From NCBI GenBank assembly GCA_029252625.1, contig JAQXBA010000173.1, forward strand, positions 1-64,000: 64,000 nt of DNA, written 5' to 3'. The notes beneath the pieces were generated by a model. It was not told where the DNA came from. It ran no database searches and saw only the letters and a program-made list of their open reading frames with translations. This DNA comes from Opitutia bacterium. GTDB taxonomy: Bacteria > Verrucomicrobiota > Verrucomicrobiia > Opitutales > Coraliomargaritaceae. Position 1 is the first letter of the stretch. Every line of letters starts with the position of its first letter. Below, piece after piece: positions 32,195 through 41,265 of this stretch. The position numbers and the translations under genes were made by a program.

Positions 32195-33049
32195 TCAAAT
32201 AGAGCCAAATTGCATATTACGGGCAAGCTCTGGTGCCAACGCCGAGAGTTGATCACGATAACAGCGGATGAAGCCGTGGATATTCTGTTGATCAATTTCG
32301 CGAGCATCGACGAACAGCCGATAGGCCAACTCCGGTACGTCGTAAGAGATGGCCGACATCTCATCGATCAACGAACGCAGGTCATCCTTAGTCTGTGATG
32401 TAAAGTGACACGACGCCGTCAATCGCTCGGCCCAAAGATCAAAATCAGCTACCTGATCAATGTGCACCATCTGACTCAAGGCCGCACCGATACAGACCAA
32501 TACGCGTGTCCGCCGATTACTACGCCGCTTCGGAGCAACACGCCAGAACTGACGGAAGCCCTCGATAAAATAGGGCTGTTCTAAAAAGCGGCTAAAATCT
32601 TGTTCACGCTCAGCCAGTGGCAGGGAGCGCACTTGCGGGGCATGATATTGAGCGGTTTTCCAACCCATCACCCATGACTTCAAGGTGCCGAACTCAGTCG
32701 AGGGCATAGCTAAGCCATGCATCAGACTATGTGTCGCAGCAGCTTCTCGCAGGCCTTCAGGTAGGAGTTGTAGGATGCCACTACCAAAGTAAGCAACGTC
32801 CCGTGGTTGGAGCAAGTAGGCATCGATCCGGGCACGAATCGAGCGCTCCTCTTGTGCCGTCGGTGGGCCTTCCTCATACAGTTCGATGGTCCAACGTTGC
32901 AGTTCACCCAAGGCATTCTCATCAGTAATAAATGCGTGAATATCCGACCAATGTTCGGAAGCTCGCGTGCCCGCCAATTCCCAAGTCATACAATACGCCA
33001 TGCTGACGATGAGAAACTCTTCTGATCCAGTTTTTTGTAATCTAGTCAC
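32195..33049 (-). CDS. Conserved-looking protein of unknown function
   Basis: The 284-residue protein has no family I recognise. It is soluble, mostly helical and acidic-basic mixed. Notable blocks are RDVAYFGSGILQLLPEGLREAAA (split over about 93-115), a basic PKRRSNRRTRVLV segment near 180 and LVCIGAALSQMVHIDQVADFDLW. There is no signal peptide or membrane helix. The start is a GTG at 33049, and an ATG at 33001 is an alternative that removes 16 residues. It is 27 bases downstream of the prepilin peptidase gene in the same direction, so it may belong to the aroE-prepilin peptidase transcript. Confidence 0.65.
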   Translation of the reverse strand: MTRLQKTGSEEFLIVSMAYCMTWELAGTRASEHWSDIHAFITDENALGELQRWTIELYEEGPPTAQEERSIRARIDAYLLQPRDVAYFGSGILQLLPEGLREAAATHSLMHGLAMPSTEFGTLKSWVMGWKTAQYHAPQVRSLPLAEREQDFSRFLEQPYFIEGFRQFWRVAPKRRSNRRTRVLVCIGAALSQMVHIDQVADFDLWAERLTASCHFTSQTKDDLRSLIDEMSAISYDVPELAYRLFVDAREIDQQNIHGFIRCYRDQLSALAPELARNMQFGSI

Positions 33050-33076
33050 CTGCGATTTAAATATTTAATAATTCGT

Positions 33077-33997
33077 TTACTTGCCAAAGAAAGAGAGCAC
33101 GAAATCTGCAAAGTAGGCATCCACATACTGGTCAAAGCCGAGAAAATAAACCAAGCCACCCACTGCCAGCATTGGGCCGAAAGGTACTTGTGACCCAAAC
33201 GCCACTGGCTCCTCACTCTCTTCTGCGGCCTCGCTCTCACCAGTGCCGACGCCCTGCTTCCAGCCAAAGATTCGTCCCAGCAGCAGCACTGGCAGCAAAA
33301 TGAGCGTGCCGATAAAGGCGCCGCCAAACATGGCAAACACTGCGCCCTGCCAACCACAGAATGCGCCAATGAAGCCGACAAATTTAACATCGCCCTCTCC
33401 CATCGCTGGCTTGCGAAAAACGATCTCGCCGAGCACCGCGATCCAATACACCAGTCCCGATCCAATCAACGCGCCGATGATTGAGTGCACGCCGGACTCA
33501 ATATTTTGCATGATCGCTTGGCCCTCTACGTCTTGCAATGACGGAAATAAAATCGACAGCACCACACCAATCAGCATGCCACCGATAGAGAAACGATCTG
33601 GTATAATCATATAATCCAAATCGATAAAAGTCGAACAGATCAAAAACGCAATAAACAGGAAGCCAATAATTGCGATAAGCGGTGAATGTATCACCCACGA
33701 AGCATAAAATAGGGCACCTGTAAGCAATTCGATTGCTGGATAGCGCACACTGAATTTTTCGCCACAGCAACTCGCTCGCCCACGCAGAAACAACCAAGTT
33801 AAAATCGGGATATTATGATACCATGCAATTGGCTCCCCGCAGGCACAGGTCGAGCCGGGAAAGACCACGGAACGTTCCGCAGGTATACGATAGATACAAA
33901 CGTTCAAAAAACTCCCGACAATCGCTCCAAAAATGAAACTAAAGGCCGCGAATAACCAAGGGTAGTCGGCGTTAATATAGGTAAGAGTCTCAAGCAT
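33077..33997 (-). CDS. Type IV prepilin peptidase (A24 family)
   Basis: This integral inner-membrane aspartic protease cleaves and N-methylates prepilins and pseudopilins. The N-terminal segment GAIVGSFLNVCIYRIP and the cytoplasmic cysteine loop are characteristic. Here the cysteines are CAC (about 51-53) and CC (about 77-78), tighter than the usual CXXC pairs. Catalytic aspartates are in FIDLDYMIIPD and the GEGDVKF (GXGD) motif. A Glu-rich cytoplasmic loop lies near 265-275. The ATG at 33997 is chosen over the GTG at 34000. It overlaps the aroE stop by eight bases. It is the partner enzyme for the GspE/PilB ATPase gene at 16983. Confidence 0.94.
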   Translation of the reverse strand: MLETLTYINADYPWLFAAFSFIFGAIVGSFLNVCIYRIPAERSVVFPGSTCACGEPIAWYHNIPILTWLFLRGRASCCGEKFSVRYPAIELLTGALFYASWVIHSPLIAIIGFLFIAFLICSTFIDLDYMIIPDRFSIGGMLIGVVLSILFPSLQDVEGQAIMQNIESGVHSIIGALIGSGLVYWIAVLGEIVFRKPAMGEGDVKFVGFIGAFCGWQGAVFAMFGGAFIGTLILLPVLLLGRIFGWKQGVGTGESEAAEESEEPVAFGSQVPFGPMLAVGGLVYFLGFDQYVDAYFADFVLSFFGK

Positions 33998-34913
33998 CAC
34001 GGGGCGGAAGTTTCAAAGAATGACAGGCTGCAGTCATCATCGCATGGGCATCAACTTTACTGTGCGACCAGAGTTCCAATGAGCGTGCCCCTTGATGGAC
34101 CAGCATCGATAGCCCATTTGCAATCGGCAGCGCTCGTGCACTGGATTGCTCTAGTAACGCAGTCTTCGTTGGATTATAAATCATATCATAAACTTTCCAA
34201 CCTGCAGGCAGTTGTTCCGCGTCGATTGGTGCCGGATCACCAGCTTGCAGGCCTAGAGATGTCGCGTTGACCACTACACCACACTCCGGCAAGTCTTGCG
34301 GCAATTTATTTAAGGCAAAAGTCTGTGTCAGCGTGCTGCCCGACACTCCGCCAAGCACTGCCAGCAGATCCTGTAAGCGCTCGGGCGAACGATTGCCGAC
34401 AAACAACTGCGCACAACCGGAGAGTATACACTGCACCGCAGCGGCTCGTGCCGCGCCACCAGAACCGAGCAAAATTACATTGGCATCTTTCAGCGCGACC
34501 CCCAGGTCCAACTCCAGACCACGCGATAAGCCGTAGCCGTCAGTATTAAAACCATCATAGCCGAGTTCATCCCAAACTAGTGTATTTACCGCCCCCATAC
34601 TGTTCGCATCAGCAGAGACGCCTTGAATCAAATCCAACGCCTGCACCTTATGCGGAATTGTCAGATTCAATCCCAAAAAGCACCGCTGATGAAACAACGC
34701 TAATGCCTGAGCAAAATCCTCGGGTGCAATATCGAAGCGATAATAGGCCCAATCGATAAAACGCGAATCCGTCTCTCTCAACTTTGCCAACGCCGCATTG
34801 TGCATCGCCGGGCTGACTGAATGCTGGATCGGATGGCCGATCACAGCCAGCGGAGTGCCACTAAATTCGGTCGCTTCAAGATCCCTAAGGGTATAAGTTT
34901 TGTCGGTATTCAC
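33990..34913 (-). CDS. aroE: Shikimate dehydrogenase
   Basis: NADP-dependent reduction of 3-dehydroshikimate to shikimate in aromatic amino-acid synthesis. The substrate-binding start PLAVIGHPIQHSVSPAMHNAA (split about 18-38), the catalytic Lys in LTIPHKVQ and Asp in FNTDGYGL and the Rossmann turn LGSGGAARAAA are all present. The 307-residue length is a little longer than E. coli AroE (272). The start is a GTG. Its 3' end overlaps the prepilin peptidase gene by eight bases, which suggests translational coupling of two functionally unrelated genes. Confidence 0.95.
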   Translation of the reverse strand: MNTDKTYTLRDLEATEFSGTPLAVIGHPIQHSVSPAMHNAALAKLRETDSRFIDWAYYRFDIAPEDFAQALALFHQRCFLGLNLTIPHKVQALDLIQGVSADANSMGAVNTLVWDELGYDGFNTDGYGLSRGLELDLGVALKDANVILLGSGGAARAAAVQCILSGCAQLFVGNRSPERLQDLLAVLGGVSGSTLTQTFALNKLPQDLPECGVVVNATSLGLQAGDPAPIDAEQLPAGWKVYDMIYNPTKTALLEQSSARALPIANGLSMLVHQGARSLELWSHSKVDAHAMMTAACHSLKLPPRDA

Positions 34914-35165
34914 TGCCTAGTTATAAGGATTAGAGTATGGACTTAAATCAGTATCGCAAATAGATACGAGCCGATTCCATCGGCAAGACAGGAAAATATT
35001 TTAGTATACGGAAAGCACCTTAAATAACCGGTACACTACCAGCTCCAGCAATGTTCGCGGGGTCAACCCGCTCGCTACTCTCATCTCTTGCTCTAGCGAC
35101 TAGCTTTACGCGAGGAGCACCTTAGCGCGCTGCTCAAGATAAATCCTGCGCACCGCGCATGTCGA

Positions 35166-35861
35166 CTAACCAGAGCGTGCCCCATACAGCGCAGAACCAA
35201 CACGAATCTGCGTCGAACCTGCGGCAATTGCCACTTCAAGATCACCAGTCATGCCCATCGAAAGCTCAGCCAACGGCAGCTTGTACTCGGCTGAGAGCCG
35301 ATCACGCAGATCACGCAAGCCCTCGAACGCCGCCTTCGCCACATCGAGATCATCGTCGAGTGGCGCAATCGTCATCAAGCCGTCGACTTGTAAAAATTCA
35401 GCCGCGACAGCTGTCTCCAGCGCCGTCTTCATTTCGCCGATACTGAAACCGTGCTTATTGGGATCGGCACCGGTATTGCATTGTAACAAAATGGAGAGCG
35501 TTTTCCCAGCCTGCTCAGCACAGCGATTGAGGCGATTTAACAACTTCAATGAATCCACTGATTGCACTCTATCAAACATCGCCACCGCGTCTTTTGCTTT
35601 ATTCGACTGTAAATGGCCGATTAACTCCCAACGCAGCTCACCCATGCAATGAGCATGCTTCTCGCTCGCTTCTTGCACGCGATTTTCCCCCACTGCTGCC
35701 AAACCAGCACGAACTGCAAACAACACCGCATCCACAGGATGGTTTTTGGTGACGGGTAGCAGTTGTACACTGTCGACCGCGCGGCCCACACCGACACAAG
35801 CAGTGTGAATACGGCTTTTGACCTGTTTTAAATTACTTTCAAAGGCTTCAAAGGAAATCAT
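35166..35861 (-). CDS. YggS/PLPBP-family pyridoxal phosphate homeostasis protein
   Basis: The 231-residue alanine-racemase-like TIM-barrel protein binds PLP through the Lys39 in LLPVTKNHP. Family signatures are GENRVQEASEK, WELIGHLQSNKAKDAV and the C-terminal LSMGMTGDLEVAIAAGSTQIRVG region. YggS proteins buffer PLP and affect amino-acid balance and are not active racemases. In the window it is a single gene between aroE and a divergent LysR gene. The 252-bp gap towards aroE holds no feature I can assign apart from a small GC hairpin near 35055. Confidence 0.95.
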   Translation of the reverse strand: MISFEAFESNLKQVKSRIHTACVGVGRAVDSVQLLPVTKNHPVDAVLFAVRAGLAAVGENRVQEASEKHAHCMGELRWELIGHLQSNKAKDAVAMFDRVQSVDSLKLLNRLNRCAEQAGKTLSILLQCNTGADPNKHGFSIGEMKTALETAVAAEFLQVDGLMTIAPLDDDLDVAKAAFEGLRDLRDRLSAEYKLPLAELSMGMTGDLEVAIAAGSTQIRVGSALYGARSG

Positions 35862-35954
35862 AGTCTATAAGCTGAGATATTAAGCTTTATATTTAAAATA
35901 AGAAAAACTGCTTATGATGTTGCAGTATCATTAGGTGAATTTATATCTAATAAC

Positions 35955-36887
35955 ATGCATATTGAAAACTTTAAGATTTTTTCCGATCTTGTGGAGAGTG
36001 AAAGTTTCTCACGCGCTGCAAAACTTAACGGAATCACACAATCTGCCGTAAGCCAACAACTACGTGCAATGGAAAAGCATTTCAGCATACTTATTGTTGA
36101 TCGCAGCCAGAAGCAATTTCGCCTTACACGCGAAGGTCAAAAACTCTACGAATCAGCTAAGGAGATTCTCTACCTGTACGATAAGCTCTCCAGTGAGTTG
36201 CAAGAGATGAAGAAAGTCATCAGCGGCACGATCCACATTTCCACTGTATATAGTATTGGTTTACATGAGTTACCACCCTACGTAAAAGTCTTTTTAGCCA
36301 AATTTCCAGAAGTGAATATCCGCGTAGAGTATCGCCGTGCCAACATGGTATACGAAGACATTCTAACCAATTCCATCGACTTGGGTTTAGTCGCATATCC
36401 ACAGAAACACAAGCAACTGGAAGTGCTACCCTTTCACGACGATATTTTGGTTTTGGTCGTCAGCCCCGAACATCCCTTCGCGCAGCGCAACAGCATCGAC
36501 ATTCAAGATGTCACTGGTCAAAAATTTATTGGTTTCGAACCAGACATTCCTACTCGTAAGGCAACCGACATTATCTTTAGGGAAGCTAACATCGAAGCTG
36601 AACCTGTAATGGAATTCGACAACGTCGAAACTGTGAAGCGCGCTGTTGAAATCAACGCCGGCATCGCAATCCTGCCGCAAACGACCGTCATTCGGGAAGA
36701 GGCGCAAGGTTTGCTCAAGGTGCTCAAATTCAACAACCAGACCTACAAACGGCCACTGGCATTGATACATCGTAAGGGCCGAGTGCTCACTCCAGCGATC
36801 AAGAAGTTGATCGATCTACTGACTTCGAAAGATCTCAACCGTCTCGAAGAGCTAGAGGAAACAGTGGTCAACGCAGGCAAAGAGTAA
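35955..36887 (+). CDS. LysR-family transcriptional regulator (CysB/CysL-like)
   Basis: The 310-residue protein has the N-terminal winged helix-turn-helix (FSRAAKLNGITQSAVSQQL, about 18-36) and a two-lobe co-inducer-binding domain (about 90-295). The binding lobe starts SGTIHISTVYSIGLHELPPY and includes VKRAVEINAGIAILPQ. The overall pattern resembles CysL/CbbR/CysB-type activators rather than OxyR. It is encoded divergently from the YggS-type gene, with 93 bases between start codons. The regulon cannot be read from context. An effector linked to sulphur or carbon metabolism would be a guess. Confidence 0.9.
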   Translation: MHIENFKIFSDLVESESFSRAAKLNGITQSAVSQQLRAMEKHFSILIVDRSQKQFRLTREGQKLYESAKEILYLYDKLSSELQEMKKVISGTIHISTVYSIGLHELPPYVKVFLAKFPEVNIRVEYRRANMVYEDILTNSIDLGLVAYPQKHKQLEVLPFHDDILVLVVSPEHPFAQRNSIDIQDVTGQKFIGFEPDIPTRKATDIIFREANIEAEPVMEFDNVETVKRAVEINAGIAILPQTTVIREEAQGLLKVLKFNNQTYKRPLALIHRKGRVLTPAIKKLIDLLTSKDLNRLEELEETVVNAGKE

Positions 36888-36911
36888 GTCTACACATTAG
36901 TCTTTTTAAAC

Positions 36912-36941
36912 AGCGAATGTTACCCAGCATTCGCTTTTTTG
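36912..36941 (+). terminator. Terminator after the LysR gene
   Basis: An 8-bp stem AGCGAATG/CATTCGCT with an eight-base loop (TTACCCAG) is followed by a run of T. It lies 25 bases past the stop codon. Confidence 0.85.
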
Positions 36942-37048
36942 TACGCTGAACGCACACACAAATAAAATGCAGAACAGACCGCGCGATGCTTGCAGTAATT
37001 CGCGAGGAACTTTTACTCGCAGCTGATGGACTCCACACTATACGAATT

Positions 37049-40000
37049 ATGAAGCTTTTTTACATCTTAGCCAGCACTTACACATTTGCGCTCTGTTCTG
37101 TCCTATCGGCCCTCCCACAAGGGATTGAACACATTCAGACACTCGATGGCATACAAGAATATCGCCTCAGCGATAATGGGCTACGCGTGCTACTCATGCC
37201 TAACTCAGGCCTGCCGGTCACGACCGTGATGGTCACCTACAAAGTTGGCGCGCGCAATGAAGTGGCTGGCACCACTGGCGCGACTCATATTTTGGAACAC
37301 ATGATGTTCAAAGGCACCGAGCGCTTTAATAGCAGTGACGGCTCAGACTATTCCAGTGAAATGGAACGTATTGGCGCGCGCTCAAATGCCACCACCTATT
37401 TTGACCGCACCAACTATTACGCGACGCTCCCGAGCGAATATGTCGCATACGCCATCGAGCTAGAGGCCGACCGTATGCGCAATCTACGCATCAGCGAAGC
37501 AGATCTAGCCGCTGAAATGACTGTCGTGCGCAACGAATACGAACGCGGTGAGAACAGTCCCGTCAGCACCTTGATTAAAGAAGTCTATGCAGCTGCCTTC
37601 GTCGCCCACCCTTACACACATCCGACCATCGGCTGGCGCTCAGACATTGAGAGTACTTCTCCCGAAAAGTTGCGGGCTTTTTACAATGCCTTTTATTGGC
37701 CCGAAAATGCCGTGCTGACCGTGATCGGCGGCTTTGACACTGATGCCACTCTTGAAGCCGTGCAGCAATTTTACGGTGCGGTGCCCAAAGCACCTAACTC
37801 AATCCCGGTGGTTGAAACCACCGAGCCCAAGCAACTCGGCCCCCGTCGGCTGATTATTGAACGCAGCGGCCAAGTCGGCGTCGTGATGACAGCATTCAAA
37901 GCACCTGCTGGCACCCACCAAGACTGGGCAGCGCTCGCTCTGATTGAGCAAATCGTCGGTGCCGACAAAACCGGCCGCCTCTATCGCGCGCTGGAAGACC
38001 AAGGCAAGGCCAGTTCCACCTTCACTTACGCGCCACAACTCCGCGACCCTGGCCTCTTTATACTCGGCGCTTATTTAACCGCTGAGGCCACGCACGAAGA
38101 AACCGAAGCAATCATCCTAAATGAGATCAAAAAATTAATTGGTGGTGGCGTCACCGCAGACGAACTCGTGCGCGCCAAATCCGTCATTCAAGCCAACACC
38201 GTTTACGGGCGCGATGGCCCCTATGCGATTGCCAATCAAATCAACGAAGCGATCGCGATGGGTGATTGGACCAACTACGTCAACCTCCCGAAAGTAATTC
38301 AAACTGTAACTGCCGAAGAGATCAAACGCGTCGCCGCCAAATATTTCGTGCGCAATCATAGCACCACTGGCTGGTTTGTCCCACAGCAATCGAGCACCGT
38401 CGCGCAACTCACCCATAGCTCACATGGGCCCCAGTACTTTCGCGATCCTGCCGTTTTCGGCCCTAGCCACAACGCCCCCGAAATAAGCGTTAACGCCAGT
38501 ACAAACGAAGCACCACTAGTCGATTTCTCAAGCCACATGCAGCGTGCCAATATCGCTGGTATCGAGATTATCGCCATCGACATGCCAATCGACGACGTCG
38601 TCTCTTTTGTCGGTAGCTTTGCCGCGGGCGAGACACTCAGCCCAGTCGATGCACCTACGCTCGCTGGCCTGACCGCCTTGATGCTCGACAAAGGCACCAA
38701 GCGCAACCACCGCTTTGCCATCGCCGAGCGCCTTGACACCCTAGGCGCAGACATCGGATTCTCTGCGAGCGCACATAGTCTCGGCTTTGCAGGTAAATTC
38801 CTGCGCGAGGATGCTGGTGCAGTCATGGCCCTACTCGCCGAACAATTGCGCGAACCAGCATTCGATCCCGGGGTACTCGAAACCTTGAAGAGCCGCCAGA
38901 GCGCAGGGCTACTGCAAGCCATCGACAACCCTGACTACAGAGCCAACGCGCAAGTCGCACGCTTGCTTTACCCGAAAGGCCACCCGAATTACTCCGCCAA
39001 AATCGATGTGCTGCTCGAAGATCTAAAGGTCACCACCATATCAGACATCGCGCAGTTTCATTCTGATCACTACGGTCCGCAGTCGATGCAATTGGTTTTC
39101 GCGGGCGATATTGACTTCGAGCAACTCACCGCCGCAGTCGAATTTGCCTTCGACGGATGGAGCGGAGGCGTGAACTACCCGACCGAGCTCCCTGCGCAAT
39201 TGAAAAAAAATCAACAAGAGAAACGTATCTATATTAACGATAAGACCAGTGTCGCAGTGCGCTATGCACAAAACACTGGCATCCAACGCACCGACGACGA
39301 CTACATCCCGTTCATGCTCGGCAACTACATCCTCGGCGGCAGCTTCAACTCCCGCCTCATGCAAGCAGTGCGCAAGAAGCAAGGCCTCACTTATAGCATC
39401 CGATCCGGCCACACGGGCGACATCCTCACCCCGGGCAATTGGAGCCTCAGCGCCAGCTTTTCGCCCGCCCTGCTCGATCAAGGTCTCGCCGCGACCGAGT
39501 CCGTCTTTAACCAATGGTATGAGCAAGGCGTCAGCGAAGACGAAGTGCAAAAAGCGATCGACACGCTCTCCGGCGGCTACCTCGTCGGACTCTCCACTAC
39601 TGGCAGCGTTGCTGGGCAAGTGCTCAGTTTCGTGCAGAGAGGCTTCGCCCCCGAGTATATCGACCAATATCCGAAACACCTCCAAGCCGTCACCGCAAAG
39701 CAAGTCAACCGCACCATCCGCCAACATTTAAAGCCACAGCAGCACACGCTCGTCGTCGCGGGCTCACTCGACAAGCCACAAGAAACTGAGCCTGCCAGCA
39801 TACTGCAACAACAAGACATCTCCATCCGCCTCGATACTCCCGATGCCGGCTGGAGCATCGAAATCGAAAAAGTCTATCGCACCAGCGAAAGTCTGGTCGT
39901 GATCGCACAGCTTCAGCACAGTGGCGATATCGCTGCCGCCGTCATCAGCACCGTATCTGACAGCGTCAGCATTCCTCGCACCGACCAAGCACTACCGTTG

Positions 40001-40120
40001 CGTCACTACATCCTCGGTAAAAAATGGGATTGGGGTGTTACACCCGATTACACATTCATTGACTCGATGGACACCTTCGGTGCCGCACTTGATAGAGCTG
40101 AAATAATCTACGAAAAATAA
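37049..40120 (+). CDS. Exported M16-family zinc protease, double module
   Basis: The product from the ATG at 37049 is 1023 residues with a signal peptide (MKLFYILASTYTFALCSVLSA). An upstream frame to 36986 would precede the signal and is rejected. The N-terminal M16 half carries the inverted zinc motif HILEH (His80, Glu83, His84) and the third ligand Glu in VVRNEYERGE. The second half keeps the fold and the partner-side residues in SFNSRLMQAVRKKQGLTYS. It lacks HXXEH (the matching place reads LTALMLDKGT), so only one half is catalytic, as in PqqL-like and pitrilysin-like two-module enzymes. The last 75 residues form an extra beta-looking tail absent from simple M16 proteins. Periplasmic peptide degradation is likely. 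Confidence 0.9.
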   Translation: MKLFYILASTYTFALCSVLSALPQGIEHIQTLDGIQEYRLSDNGLRVLLMPNSGLPVTTVMVTYKVGARNEVAGTTGATHILEHMMFKGTERFNSSDGSDYSSEMERIGARSNATTYFDRTNYYATLPSEYVAYAIELEADRMRNLRISEADLAAEMTVVRNEYERGENSPVSTLIKEVYAAAFVAHPYTHPTIGWRSDIESTSPEKLRAFYNAFYWPENAVLTVIGGFDTDATLEAVQQFYGAVPKAPNSIPVVETTEPKQLGPRRLIIERSGQVGVVMTAFKAPAGTHQDWAALALIEQIVGADKTGRLYRALEDQGKASSTFTYAPQLRDPGLFILGAYLTAEATHEETEAIILNEIKKLIGGGVTADELVRAKSVIQANTVYGRDGPYAIANQINEAIAMGDWTNYVNLPKVIQTVTAEEIKRVAAKYFVRNHSTTGWFVPQQSSTVAQLTHSSHGPQYFRDPAVFGPSHNAPEISVNASTNEAPLVDFSSHMQRANIAGIEIIAIDMPIDDVVSFVGSFAAGETLSPVDAPTLAGLTALMLDKGTKRNHRFAIAERLDTLGADIGFSASAHSLGFAGKFLREDAGAVMALLAEQLREPAFDPGVLETLKSRQSAGLLQAIDNPDYRANAQVARLLYPKGHPNYSAKIDVLLEDLKVTTISDIAQFHSDHYGPQSMQLVFAGDIDFEQLTAAVEFAFDGWSGGVNYPTELPAQLKKNQQEKRIYINDKTSVAVRYAQNTGIQRTDDDYIPFMLGNYILGGSFNSRLMQAVRKKQGLTYSIRSGHTGDILTPGNWSLSASFSPALLDQGLAATESVFNQWYEQGVSEDEVQKAIDTLSGGYLVGLSTTGSVAGQVLSFVQRGFAPEYIDQYPKHLQAVTAKQVNRTIRQHLKPQQHTLVVAGSLDKPQETEPASILQQQDISIRLDTPDAGWSIEIEKVYRTSESLVVIAQLQHSGDIAAAVISTVSDSVSIPRTDQALPLRHYILGKKWDWGVTPDYTFIDSMDTFGAALDRAEIIYEK

Positions 40121-40216
40121 ATTCGCGTACTTTTCGATTGCCCGACACCACAATTCCTCACGTGATAACGAACTTTTAAATCTGCACATTCTCACACTCT
40201 CCACAGTTTTTCTACC

Positions 40217-40666
40217 ATGCCTAAAATCGACATCGAAACCCTCAAATTCATTCTGCAACGCAACGAACCCGACATTCGCAAGATCGCTGGTATCATGCAG
40301 GAGATCGAACTGGAGCTCAAGGCTGAGGAAGAAGAAAAAGCCCTGCGCCCGCCGGCAGTAAAGAAGCAAAACGTCCTGCTAGTCTCCGACCCTGATGGCT
40401 CACTAAAAGAGAAAGACATCGTCGGCTGGATCGCACAAATCCCCGAAGACGACGACATCGCCACCACCGCTGGCCGTATCCACAGCGCTGCACACGAATT
40501 TAACACCACGCCCAAAGGCATTCGTATGCCCGTCGAAACAATCGGTGAGGCTTGCGAAGTCATCTCCGCAAAATTCTTCAAAGAGCAAAATGTATGGGTC
40601 AAATCCAAGACCCCACTGCTCATCATCCCAGTCGAGAACAAGATCCCGACCGACAGCGAGGAGTAA
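40217..40666 (+). CDS. Small conserved-looking protein of unknown function
   Basis: The 149-residue soluble acidic protein has no recognised domain. It begins with an amphipathic helical region (about 1-45, Glu/Lys-rich, short coiled-coil character). An alpha/beta-looking part follows, with QNVLLVSDPDG and IVGWIAQIPEDDDIATTAG. The C-terminal section FFKEQNVWVKSKTPLLIIPV contains aromatic-basic residues. No signal peptide or membrane helix is seen. It follows the M16 protease gene by 96 bases with no clear terminator between, so cotranscription is possible. Confidence 0.7.
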   Translation: MPKIDIETLKFILQRNEPDIRKIAGIMQEIELELKAEEEEKALRPPAVKKQNVLLVSDPDGSLKEKDIVGWIAQIPEDDDIATTAGRIHSAAHEFNTTPKGIRMPVETIGEACEVISAKFFKEQNVWVKSKTPLLIIPVENKIPTDSEE

Positions 40667-40797
40667 TTTAAATCAAAGTACCCGCAACGGTCGCTTTTTT
40701 TATATTCAGGGCTTTGCTGGCGAGTAATACAACTGAGCTCGACCAGCAACTCTCACACTAGCCTAGGTACAAAAAACACCATACACGATTCAGCACG

Positions 40798-41262
40798 ATG
40801 AACATATTAAAAATAGCCTCGCTTGCATTTACACTTTTTCTAGCAAGCACACCGTTTACTGCCACTCAATCAGCTGTGGCCCACTGCCAAGTGCCGTGCG
40901 GGATCTACAACGATAGCGCCCGCGTGCAAAGTATGCTCGAAGACGCCGCTACCATAGTCAAAGCCACCACCATGCTGGCCGAGCTCGCGGGCAAGACCGA
41001 TGCGCAATCGCTCAACCAATCCACACGCTGGGTGATGAACAAAGAGCAGCACGCGCAAAGCATCATCACCACCATCAGCGATTACTACCTCACGCAGCGC
41101 GTCAAGCCGAGCCAAGCCGACTATACAGAGCGCCTGATCAAGCATCACGCGGTGATCTTGGCTGCCATGAAGGCAAAGCAAAATGCCGATGCAGCACACG
41201 CCACCGCTCTAACCGACAGCATCAAAGCACTCAGCGCCTACTACCCAGGGCACGTGCACTAA
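40798..41262 (+). CDS. sodN: Nickel superoxide dismutase with exportable signal peptide
   Basis: Dismutes superoxide at a Ni centre in the N-terminal hook. The hook HCQVPCGIY (residues 29-37) matches HCXXPCGXY exactly. The mature His1, Cys2 and Cys6 would be His29, Cys30 and Cys34. Residues 1-28 are a Sec-type signal peptide with a hydrophobic core (ASLAFTLFLAS) and AVA just before the His, so signal peptidase could generate the Ni-ligating N-terminus directly. The mature chain would be 126 residues, near the 117 of Streptomyces NiSOD. No SodX-type maturation protease gene is beside it. The gene is convergent with the MntR-like regulator with three bases between stop codons. Confidence 0.95.
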   Translation: MNILKIASLAFTLFLASTPFTATQSAVAHCQVPCGIYNDSARVQSMLEDAATIVKATTMLAELAGKTDAQSLNQSTRWVMNKEQHAQSIITTISDYYLTQRVKPSQADYTERLIKHHAVILAAMKAKQNADAAHATALTDSIKALSAYYPGHVH

Positions 41263-41265
41263 TGA

